Source of the DNA: an uncultured Christensenella sp. | GTDB lineage: Bacteria > Bacillota > Clostridia > Christensenellales > Pumilibacteraceae | DNA: 15,914 nt | NCBI GenBank assembly: GCA_910577995.1 | Contig: CAJTND010000007.1 | Location: forward strand, 1 to 15,914 | Direction: 5' to 3' | In this document: positions 1 to 4,766 of the stretch, piece by piece | How the letters are laid out: each line of letters begins with the position of its first letter | Numbering within the stretch: position 1 is the first letter of the stretch | Position numbers and translations under genes: made by a program | The notes under the pieces: generated by a model | Databases searched by the model: none | What the model was told of the DNA's origin: nothing | The model's input: the letters and a program-made list of their open reading frames with translations, nothing else

Positions 1-47
1 CGCAGCTCTTTCAGCCGCTCCGCAAAACGTATATTCGTTTTTTTCAC
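1..47 (-). CDS. XRE-type regulator, N-terminal fragment cut by window edge
   Basis: Only the first 15 codons lie in the window. Read on the minus strand, a GTG start is followed by residues (M)KKTNIRFAERLKELR, with no stop before the edge. The FAERLKELR segment is the usual first helix of XRE/Cro-like helix-turn-helix proteins, where it precedes the recognition helices. An excellent ribosome binding site (AAAGGAGG, plus-strand positions 56-63) lies 8 nt before the GTG, which fixes this start. The gene is transcribed away from the other XRE gene at 316 and could be served by the strong leftward promoter at 241-269. Assignment to the XRE family rests on a very short segment and is an inference; the presence of a translated gene here is better supported than its family. 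Confidence 0.55.
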   Translation of the reverse strand, partial: MKKTNIRFAERLKEL

Positions 48-148
48 TCGCGCCGCCTCCTTTGTCGTATTATATCGCTTTTCTTATTATACAAACTTTC
101 CCCGTCAAAATCCCGACCATTACCAAAAATAAATAAAGTCGCGGTATT

Positions 149-164
149 ACTAACTTTTGTTAGT
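149..164. promoter_or_regulatory. 16-bp palindrome, possible operator or mRNA hairpin
   Basis: ACTAAC-TTTT-GTTAGT is a perfect 6-bp inverted repeat with a 4-base centre, between the leftward promoter (241-269) and the left-edge regulator (start at 47). It could be an operator for that regulator. On the leftward transcript it could also form a small hairpin with an AAAA loop covering the stop codon of the 15-codon ORF. It has no T-tract after it, so it does not look like a terminator. Confidence 0.4.
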
Positions 165-197
165 GGCGCGATAAAAAAAAGAAGTAAATTTTTTCAT
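150..197 (-). CDS. possible 15-residue peptide ORF upstream of left regulator
   Basis: On the minus strand an ATG at 197 opens a 15-codon frame, MKKFTSFFYRATNKS, ending in TAG at 150-152. A good ribosome binding site (AAAGGAG, plus positions 207-213) sits 9 nt upstream. The frame is about 37 nt downstream of the start predicted for the consensus promoter at 241-269, so it would be the first thing translated on that transcript. It is short, basic and aromatic and has no recognisable relative. It may be a leader peptide, a small secreted or toxic peptide, or the stump of a decayed gene. Support is the promoter, ribosome binding site and start arrangement only; expression is unproven. Confidence 0.35.
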   Translation of the reverse strand: MKKFTSFFYRATNKS

Positions 198-218
198 AGG
201 TAAATGCTCCTTTAATTG

Positions 219-261
219 TGACCTATTAGGTCATATAAATATTATATGACCTAATAGGTCA
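219..261. promoter_or_regulatory. paired palindromic operators between divergent regulators
   Basis: Two 15-bp palindromes, TGACCTATTAGGTCA (219-233) and TGACCTAATAGGTCA (247-261), differ only in the central base and are centred 28 bp apart. Together with flanking bases they form one perfect inverted repeat with 20-bp arms (219-238 and 242-261) around a 3-bp centre. The right palindrome fills the spacer of the leftward promoter; the left one covers that promoter's predicted start site. This is the geometry expected for repression by a dimeric helix-turn-helix protein, most simply the product of the XRE gene at 316 (inference). Confidence 0.75.
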
Positions 262-269
262 TTTGTCAA
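241..269 (-). promoter_or_regulatory. consensus leftward sigma-A promoter
   Basis: On the minus strand, TTGACA (plus positions 264-269) is followed after exactly 17 bp by TATAAT (plus 241-246), a full match to the vegetative sigma factor consensus. The predicted start is near 234. The 17-bp spacer contains the whole 15-bp palindrome at 247-261, so a bound repressor would exclude RNA polymerase. The transcript would carry the 15-codon ORF at 197 and then the regulator starting at 47. Confidence 0.75.
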
Positions 270-286
270 CCAAATAAAAGCGATTG

Positions 287-295
287 TGCTATAAT
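287..295 (+). promoter_or_regulatory. extended -10 promoter for the XRE gene
   Basis: TGC directly before TATAAT (290-295) makes an extended -10 element. No good -35 box occurs at normal spacing: the nearest candidate, TTGTCA at 263-268, would leave 21 bp. Transcription would start near 302, placing the ribosome binding site AAGGAGG (300-306) at the very 5' end of the mRNA. The operators lie 26 bp and more upstream of this -10 box, so control of this promoter by the same palindromes is possible but less direct than for the leftward promoter. Confidence 0.5.
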
Positions 296-315
296 ATTAA
301 AGGAGGAATGTATTT

Positions 316-552
316 ATGATTACACTTGATTTAATACGTTCAAAAATTGTCAGTGCAATAACTCGTAGTAGGTTATCTTATGTTGAGATAGCTCGTAAGA
401 TAAATGTACGTCCAACGCAGATAACAAGTTATATGAAAGGACGTAAATTACCTGCACTTGATACATTAGCTAAACTATGCGCTGTACTTGAAGTTGACGC
501 AAATACTATTCTTTGTGTTTCTTCATACGAAGAAGAACCGCCGCAATCGTAA
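316..552 (+). CDS. small XRE-family helix-turn-helix transcription regulator
   Basis: A 78-residue protein that is little more than one DNA-binding domain. Residues about 20-66 give the five-helix XRE/Cro fold: LSYVEIARKINVRPTQ holds the turn and IARKINV the first helix of the motif, followed by ITSYMKGRKLPALDTL (recognition helix and loop) and LAKLCAVLEVDANTIL (closing helices). The start is fixed by AGGAGG 9 nt upstream. No effector or protease domain is present, so it is probably a simple dimeric repressor, and the palindromes at 219-261 are its likely sites (inference). The gene is rich in A and T and uses codons such as TTA and ATA, unlike the GC-rich genes to its right, which suggests acquisition by transfer. 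Its stop codon shares its last two bases with the first bases of the repeat block at 551, so the tail (EEEPPQS) may have been altered by arrival of that repeat. Confidence 0.85.
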   Translation: MITLDLIRSKIVSAITRSRLSYVEIARKINVRPTQITSYMKGRKLPALDTLAKLCAVLEVDANTILCVSSYEEEPPQS

Positions 553-553
553 A

Positions 554-618
554 GCCCCTATCGGTTTTTCGCTGCGCTCAAAACCACTTCCCCCGAGAGG
601 GGGAAGCGACGAGGTTAC
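554..618 (+). repeat. 65-bp direct repeat, copy A
   Basis: This unit begins GCCCCTATCGG and ends GACGAGGTTAC. It is identical over 65 bp to copy B at 730-794. It holds two hairpins: GGTTTT...AAAACC (563-568 with 580-585) and CTTCCCCC-GAGA-GGGGGAAG (587-606), the latter with a GNRA-type loop. Confidence 0.85.
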
Positions 619-729
619 GAGTGAAATGCCTTCGCCGCCCCCGTTTGGGGGAGGTGTCCGAGCATAGCGAGGACGGAGGGGGCTTTGCGGCAAGGCAGAA
701 TAGAGCAGTAAAGCAGTCGTTACTATAAC

Positions 730-794
730 GCCCCTATCGGTTTTTCGCTGCGCTCAAAACCACTTCCCCCGAGAGGGGGAAGCGACGAGGTTAC
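730..794 (+). repeat. 65-bp direct repeat, copy B
   Basis: An exact duplicate of 554-618, 176 bp downstream in the same orientation. Perfect identity in a non-coding region suggests a recent duplication or active copying of the unit. Confidence 0.85.
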
Positions 795-806
795 ACGATG
801 GCATGC

Positions 807-894
807 TTGTTTGTCATCCTGAGCGAAGCGAAGGATCTCAACTACTTAATCATCACCAAGGAGACTCTTCGCTTACGCTCAGAGTGACAAACAA
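807..894. repeat. inverted-repeat element containing the TGTCATCCTGAGCG word
   Basis: The left arm (807-839, starting TTGTTTGTCATCC) and right arm (861-894, ending GTGACAAACAA) are imperfect inverse copies around a 21-nt centre, giving a long hairpin. The stretch 810-839 recurs as an exact 30-bp inverse copy at 3811-3840. The same kind of word is widespread in intergenic DNA of gut bacteria (recalled, not searched). Confidence 0.7.
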
Positions 895-921
895 ACTGTA
901 CACATAAACACGCAGTCACGC

Positions 922-972
922 CGTCGCTTCCCCCATTTGGGGGAAGTGGCACGAAGTGCCGATAGGGGCTTT
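922..972 (-). repeat. inverted diverged relative of the 65-bp unit, copy C
   Basis: Read on the minus strand this begins AAAGCCCCTATCGG, then carries GGCAC-TTC-GTGCC in place of the GGTTTT/AAAACC stem of copies A and B, followed by CTTCCCCC-AAAT-GGGGGAAG and GCGACG. The frame of the unit is kept while one stem has changed on both sides. Confidence 0.75.
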
Positions 973-984
973 ATATGACCGCAT

Positions 985-1024
985 AAAAAAACCACCGACT
1001 AAGCTATGCCGACGGTGGTTTTAT
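985..1024 (-). terminator. intrinsic terminator of the fumarase/aminopeptidase unit
   Basis: CCACCG (992-997) pairs with CGGTGG (1013-1018), extended by A/T pairs on both flanks. On the minus strand the hairpin is followed by a run of seven T. It begins 22 nt after the aminopeptidase stop codon. The plus-strand side also ends in four T, so it could act weakly in both directions. Confidence 0.8.
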
Positions 1025-1045
1025 ATTGTAAGCTATAACGACTTA

Positions 1046-2281
1046 TTACTCGAAATCTTCGGTAAAGTTGCCGTCCTCGAATATGACGAGCTTTTTGCCG
1101 TCGCGCGTTTCCGCGGTTATAGAAAGGTCTTTCGTGCCGACCATAAAGTCGACGTGAACGTCGGAATCATTGATGCCGGCGGCTTTTCGCTGTTCGGCGG
1201 TCATGGCGTCGCCGCCCTTGACGCATGTCGGATACGCTCTGCCGAAAGCGAAGTGACAGCTCGCGTTCTCGTCGAATAGCGTTTCGTAGAACAGCGTGTG
1301 CAGTTTGCTGATGGGCGAGTCGTAGGGCACGAGCGCGATCTCGCCGAGGCGGTGCGCGCCCTCGTCGGTCTCGATTATGCCTTTAAGCACGTCGGCGTTT
1401 TTGGACGCTTTGTAGTCGACTATCCTGCCGTGCTCGAGTTTCAGCTCGATGCCCTCGATGATCTTGCCGTTGTAGCAAAGCGGCATCGCGGCTTTGATAA
1501 CGCCGTCGACGTTGTTGCAGTCGGGCGCGGAGAATATCTCCTCGGTGGGCATATTGGCGTTGAAAGTTTCGCCGTTGCATTCTTCCGCGCCGCCCGCGAA
1601 GATATAGCCCTCGGGCATGCCGACGACGACGTCCGTTCCGAGCTTGTTTTTGTACCAGAAGCTTTTTATGTTCGCGGCGTTAAGCTTATCCGATCTGCGG
1701 CGGAGCGCGGCGGCGTGATCCTGCCATGCGGCGACGGGGTCGTCGTTGTCGATACGGGTGGTCTTGGCGATGTACTTGCCGAGCTTTTTATACGCGTCGT
1801 GCTCGTCGAGGTCGGGGAACATCAGCTTTGCCCATTCGGGATGAGGGTAGGCGATTATCGTCCATTTTATCTTGTTGGACATCGCCTTGTCGTAGTACGG
1901 CGCAAAGCCTTTCATGTCCGCGCGACGCGACGCGGTTATCTTAGCCGCGTCTATCGATTTAAAGGCGTTGGGGTCCTCGCAGATTATATTGATTATGCTG
2001 CCGCCGACGCCTGCGAAATAGTTGCGCTCCTCGTATAGAAAATCGGGCTTGTGTGTCAGCGCGTCGACGGTCTGATGCTCGTAGTCGAGTTTTTCGAGCT
2101 CGCCGTCGCGGTACTTAACGTGCACGCGTTTCGCGCCGCATTCGTATGCGAGCTTGACTATTTCGCGCGTTATTTCCGTCGCGTACACCGACGAGAGCAC
2201 GAAAACTTCTTCGCCCTCGCGGACGTGAACGCCCGCTTTGACCGCCGCTATTGCGAGATTTTTTATCGTCTTTTTATTCAT
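1046..2281 (-). CDS. M29 family metallo-aminopeptidase (AmpS/AmpT/PepS type)
   Basis: A 411-residue cytoplasmic enzyme expected to remove N-terminal residues from peptides using two divalent metal ions. All family ligands are present at the spacing I recall for Thermus AmpT: Glu248 in NMPTEE, Glu314 in LGEIALVP, His343 in ENASCHFAFGRAYP, His376 and Asp378 in DVHVDFMVG. Catalytic Tyr350 is 7 residues after His343. The length is normal for M29 and there is no signal peptide or membrane segment. The start is set by AAAGGAG 8 nt upstream. It lies 76 nt downstream of the fumarase beta gene on the same strand; I see no convincing promoter in that gap, so it may be co-transcribed with fumarase, and it ends in a clear terminator. 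A role in amino-acid salvage during fermentation of peptides is the natural inference. Family assignment is secure; the substrate preference cannot be read. Confidence 0.93.
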   Translation of the reverse strand: MNKKTIKNLAIAAVKAGVHVREGEEVFVLSSVYATEITREIVKLAYECGAKRVHVKYRDGELEKLDYEHQTVDALTHKPDFLYEERNYFAGVGGSIINIICEDPNAFKSIDAAKITASRRADMKGFAPYYDKAMSNKIKWTIIAYPHPEWAKLMFPDLDEHDAYKKLGKYIAKTTRIDNDDPVAAWQDHAAALRRRSDKLNAANIKSFWYKNKLGTDVVVGMPEGYIFAGGAEECNGETFNANMPTEEIFSAPDCNNVDGVIKAAMPLCYNGKIIEGIELKLEHGRIVDYKASKNADVLKGIIETDEGAHRLGEIALVPYDSPISKLHTLFYETLFDENASCHFAFGRAYPTCVKGGDAMTAEQRKAAGINDSDVHVDFMVGTKDLSITAETRDGKKLVIFEDGNFTEDFE

Positions 2282-2357
2282 GCCTTATGCTCCTTTCGGG
2301 TTTATTGACTTTTTTTATGCCGCGTCATGCCGCGCGGCTATGCGCCTATATCGTGGC

Positions 2358-2870
2358 TCACACCGCGGACACGACGGCAGGGAAGTCCTCTACCGTCAGA
2401 CGGTAGACCGCCTCGCAGCCGAGGTCGGGATATGCGATTAGCTCGCACGCGCGCACGCGGCTTTGGTACAGCGCCGCCGCGCCGCCTATCGCAGAGAGGT
2501 AGACCGCGCCGTGTTCGGTTATCGCGGCTTTGACCTCGGCGGAGCGTTCGCCCTTGCCTATGGTGACTGCGACGCCGTGCTCGAATAAAAGCGGCGCGTA
2601 AGCGTCCATCCTGCCGCTGGTCGTCGGACCGCACGCGCCTATTATCCTGCCGTTTGCCGGGGTAGGTCCGCAGTAGTATATCGCCGCGCCGCCGAGCGGA
2701 AAGGGCAGGGGGCGTCCTTCGCGTATCGCCTCGGCGATGCGTTTATGCGCTTGATCGCGCGCGGTATATACCGTGCCGAACAGCTTGACTTTTTGCCCGA
2801 CCTCGAGCCGGCTTACAGCGTCCTCGGACGCGGGCAGGTCGAGCCTTATCCATTCCGTATCGTTGTTCAT
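2358..2870 (-). CDS. class I fumarate hydratase, beta subunit
   Basis: This 170-residue protein matches the C-terminal (swivelling) half of class I iron-sulfur hydro-lyases. It combines with the alpha subunit to interconvert fumarate and malate. Diagnostic segments are YYCGPTPA and GACGPTTSGRMDAYAP (near residues 66-92), the GKGERS turn, LSAIGGAAALYQSRV and the closing EAVYRLTVEDFPAVV. The start is the ATG at 2870, which overlaps the alpha stop codon as ATGA and has CGGAGA just upstream; an upstream in-frame ATG at 2912 lies inside alpha and has no such support. The overlap implies translational coupling for equal amounts of both subunits. L(+)-tartrate dehydratase is a close relative with the same architecture, so substrate is inferred from usual annotation rather than proven. 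Confidence 0.9.
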   Translation of the reverse strand: MNNDTEWIRLDLPASEDAVSRLEVGQKVKLFGTVYTARDQAHKRIAEAIREGRPLPFPLGGAAIYYCGPTPANGRIIGACGPTTSGRMDAYAPLLFEHGVAVTIGKGERSAEVKAAITEHGAVYLSAIGGAAALYQSRVRACELIAYPDLGCEAVYRLTVEDFPAVVSAV

Positions 2871-3694
2871 AGTTCTCCGAAATCGATGCTGCCGTGCCGA
2901 ACGCTGTGGCATTGCAGATTGACCGCGACGGGCAGCATGCCGATATGCGTCGGGGCTGTTTCTATGTGCACGGCGAGCGCGGTGGTGTTGCCGCCGAACG
3001 CCGCTACGCCTATGCCGAGCGCGTTTATCCTGTCAAGAAGTTCGCGTTCGAGCTCCGCCGCGTCCGCGCGTGCGCTCGGCGTGCCGAGCTTGCGGAGCAG
3101 AGCTTTTTTGGCGAGCGCGCAAGCCGTTTCCGCGACGCCGCCTATACCGACGCCGACGACGAGCGGCGGACACGCGTTTCGGCCGCCGCGTTCTGCCGCG
3201 TCGACTACCGAGCGCACGATGCCGTCCTTGCCGTCGGCGGGCTTGAGCATGTACAGCCGTGCCATGTTCTCGCTGCCCGCGCCCTTGGCGAGGAATGTTA
3301 TTTCCAGCCCGTCGCCCGAAACCAGCTCGGTCTGTATGATAGGCGGCGTGTTGGTATGCGTATTCTCGCGCGTAAGCGGATCGGCTACGGACTTCCGCGC
3401 CGCGGCGTATGCGTCGAGCGTCGCGCCGTCTATGGCGGCTCTCAGTCCCTCGGCGCGCGCGCCGTCGCCCAGCCTGACAAAAAACATCGCCTGACCTGTG
3501 TCCTGACAGCAGTATACGCGCTCGCGCTCGGCAATGCGGTTGTTCTCCGCGATGAGCCGCGCGGCGGTCGTCGCGAGCGGCGCGTCGTCGAGCGTTTCCA
3601 GCCGCGACGTTACGTCGCGATCGGGTACGATAAGACACTTTTCGACGAGCGCGGTCAGCCGCTTTCTTATTTCTTCGGCGTCGTAAACTTTCAT
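2867..3694 (-). CDS. class I fumarate hydratase, alpha subunit (4Fe-4S)
   Basis: A 275-residue protein carrying the catalytic iron-sulfur cluster. The three expected cluster cysteines are visible: Cys63 in YCCQDTGQ, Cys175 in NACPPLVVGVGIGG and Cys262 in NLQCHSVRHG. Other family marks are ENTHTNTPP (about 110-118) and GAGSENMARLYMLKP (about 138-152). The enzyme is oxygen-sensitive in known members, fitting an anaerobe, and works in the reductive or oxidative arm of the TCA cycle in the cytoplasm. The start MKVYDAEEI matches normal family starts; the much longer open frame upstream runs through repeat DNA and is not real. There is no ribosome binding site, and the -10 box ends 6 nt before the ATG, so the mRNA is predicted to be leaderless. 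TtdA-like tartrate dehydratase remains an alternative. Confidence 0.92.
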   Translation of the reverse strand: MKVYDAEEIRKRLTALVEKCLIVPDRDVTSRLETLDDAPLATTAARLIAENNRIAERERVYCCQDTGQAMFFVRLGDGARAEGLRAAIDGATLDAYAAARKSVADPLTRENTHTNTPPIIQTELVSGDGLEITFLAKGAGSENMARLYMLKPADGKDGIVRSVVDAAERGGRNACPPLVVGVGIGGVAETACALAKKALLRKLGTPSARADAAELERELLDRINALGIGVAAFGGNTTALAVHIETAPTHIGMLPVAVNLQCHSVRHGSIDFGEL

Positions 3695-3700
3695 AATACG

Positions 3701-3729
3701 ATTGTAACATTTTACGTCGGCAAAAGCAA
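3701..3729 (-). promoter_or_regulatory. promoter of the fumarase unit, predicted leaderless
   Basis: On the minus strand TTGCTT (plus 3724-3729) and TACAAT (plus 3701-3706) are separated by 17 bp. The -10 box is followed by six bases (CGTATT) and then the ATG at 3694, which is exactly where transcription should begin. There is no room for a ribosome binding site. Confidence 0.65.
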
Positions 3730-3741
3730 GCGTTTGGGAAT

Positions 3742-3895
3742 AAGCCCCTATCGGCACTTCGTGCCGCTTCCCCGAAAGGGGGAAGCGACGAGCGTGACGG
3801 ATATAAGGACGAGATCCTTCGCTTCGCTCAGGATGACAAAACGAGCGTGACGGGGGAAACGACATCGCCGCCCCCTTTGGGGGGTGACGGCGGCG
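3742..3895. repeat. second interspersed-repeat cluster between divergent units
   Basis: This cluster fills most of the gap between fumarase (start 3694) and the walJ-like gene (start 3996). Copy D of the hairpin unit (3744-3790) has GCCCCTATCGG, the stem GGCAC-TTC-GTGCC and a C-rich/G-rich hairpin around GAAA. It is followed by the TGTCATCC-type element in inverse orientation (3811-3840), flanked by two 13-bp direct repeats ACGAGCGTGACGG (3788-3800 and 3841-3853), and then by a GC-rich hairpin (about 3866-3895) with CCGCC...GGCGG arms around CCCCC-TTT-GGGGG. No gene is visible here. Confidence 0.75.
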
Positions 3896-3922
3896 CATGC
3901 GTTCGTGCTATACGCGTACTGC

Positions 3923-3956
3923 CCGAATAATGCCCTATTCGGCTATACCGCGGTAT
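3923..3956. promoter_or_regulatory. hairpin and 12-bp palindrome upstream of walJ-like promoter
   Basis: CCGAATA (3923-3929) and TATTCGG (3936-3942) form a 7-bp inverted repeat with a 6-nt centre. Immediately after it, ATACCGCGGTAT (3945-3956) is a perfect 12-bp palindrome that ends 4 bp before the -35 box at 3961. The position suits an activator or repressor site, but no regulator is known. Confidence 0.35.
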
Positions 3957-3960
3957 TCGC

Positions 3961-3989
3961 TTGATTTTGCGGCGAGTATTTGATACAAT
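3961..3989 (+). promoter_or_regulatory. promoter of the walJ-tadA run, predicted leaderless
   Basis: TTGATT (3961-3966), 17 bp, then TACAAT (3984-3989). Six bases (AAGTTC) separate the -10 box from the ATG at 3996, so the predicted first transcribed base is the A of the start codon. This is the same layout as the fumarase promoter on the opposite strand. Confidence 0.65.
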
Positions 3990-3995
3990 AAGTTC

Positions 3996-4766
3996 ATGAG
4001 TTTGACTATGTGCTGTCTTGCGTCGGGTTCTAAGGGCAACTGCTGTTTTGTGTCCGACGGCGAGACCAACCTGCTTATAGACCTCGGCATTACCGCGCAA
4101 CGCGCGGAGAAATGTCTTGCCGCGCTCGGCGTCGATCCCGACGGTGTGAGCGTCGTCGTCACTCATTCCCATTCCGATCATATCGGCGGACTCAAAGTGT
4201 TTTGCAAGCGCCACCCGTCGGTGCGCGTGCACTGTCAGCGCGAGAGCGCGGGCGAGATAATAAGCCGCGCGGGCGTTATCCCGACGGTGGACGCGCGCGC
4301 CGCCGAGATAGGCGGTTTGACCGTAAACGCCGTGCCCGTGCCGCACGACGTGCCGTGCTTCGGGTACGTGGTGCGCAACCATACCGCGAGTGTTGCGGTA
4401 GTGACCGACGTCGGCGCTGTGACCGACGGCACGCTCGACGCGCTCGGCGGCTGCGGCATAGTCATGATAGAAGCTAATCACGAGCCGGACTTGCTCCGCG
4501 CAAACAGGCGGTATTCGCCCATGCTCAAAGCGCGCATAGCGTCGTACCGCGGACACCTGTCCAATCCCGACTGCGCCGCGGCATGCGTCGGGCTTGCCGG
4601 GCGCGGCGTGCGGAACTTTATCCTCGCGCACCTGTCCGAGGACAACAACGACCCGACGCTCGCGGTGTCGGAGGTGTGCGCGTGTCTTAACAAATCGGGC
4701 TATTTCGGCGTTAACGTTACGGCGGCGGAACAGGACGCGATGACGGGGGTTTACGAAGTATGCTGA
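3996..4766 (+). CDS. walJ: WalJ/YycJ-like metallo-beta-lactamase fold hydrolase
   Basis: A 256-residue cytoplasmic metallo-hydrolase. The metal site is complete: HSHSDH (His57, His59, Asp61, His62), His117 in PVPHDVP, Asp138 in VTDVG, His162 in EANH and His212 in ILAHLSEDN. The N-terminus MSLTMCCLASGSKGN closely follows the usual YycJ start (SxLASGSxGN), so the ATG at 3996 is the right one although it lacks a ribosome binding site and appears to be translated from a leaderless mRNA. In Bacillus the homologue WalJ is linked to cell-wall and DNA-replication coordination and sits near rlmH; here rlmH follows after two membrane protease genes, a similar order. Its biochemical substrate in cells is not known; relatives act as 5'-to-3' exonucleases. 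The stop overlaps the next start by 7 nt (ATGCTGA). Confidence 0.88.
   Translation: MSLTMCCLASGSKGNCCFVSDGETNLLIDLGITAQRAEKCLAALGVDPDGVSVVVTHSHSDHIGGLKVFCKRHPSVRVHCQRESAGEIISRAGVIPTVDARAAEIGGLTVNAVPVPHDVPCFGYVVRNHTASVAVVTDVGAVTDGTLDALGGCGIVMIEANHEPDLLRANRRYSPMLKARIASYRGHLSNPDCAAACVGLAGRGVRNFILAHLSEDNNDPTLAVSEVCACLNKSGYFGVNVTAAEQDAMTGVYEVC

Larger units (their letters stand above)
551..972. repeat. gene-free block of interspersed hairpin repeats with inverted ends
   Basis: No credible gene lies between 553 and 1045. The block begins with AAAGCCCCTATCGG (551-564) and ends with its exact inverse CCGATAGGGGCTTT (959-972), a 14-bp terminal inverted repeat. Inside, in order, are: a 65-bp unit (554-618); a C-rich/G-rich hairpin segment with GTCC...GGAC arms (about 632-690); a second perfect copy of the 65-bp unit (730-794); an inverted-repeat element containing TGTCATCCTGAGCG (807-894); and an inverted, diverged relative of the 65-bp unit (922-972). 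No transposase is present, so these look like non-autonomous or structural repeats. They may also end transcription from the regulator gene. Confidence 0.75.

Noticed and set aside
513..728. A 71-codon frame within the repeat block
   Set aside because: It is made of the interspersed repeat and overlaps the XRE gene out of frame; there is no ribosome binding site.
551..972. An insertion sequence or a CRISPR array
   Set aside because: There is no transposase, only two exact copies of the 65-bp unit, no regular spacers and no cas genes. Terminal inverted copies are better explained by the interspersed repeat family.
1298..2038. A 246-codon plus-strand frame within the aminopeptidase region
   Set aside because: It is the antisense shadow of the M29 gene, which has all metal ligands. 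The shadow lacks motifs and a ribosome binding site.
2894..3850. A 318-codon plus-strand frame across fumarase alpha and the repeat cluster
   Set aside because: It runs antisense to a secure gene and into repeat DNA, so it is an artefact of base composition.
3695..3898. An N-terminal extension of fumarase alpha through the repeat cluster
   Set aside because: The added residues are translated repeat DNA (the CHPERSEGS-type peptide often produced by the TGTCATCC repeat), a promoter lies within it, and the family start matches the ATG at 3694.
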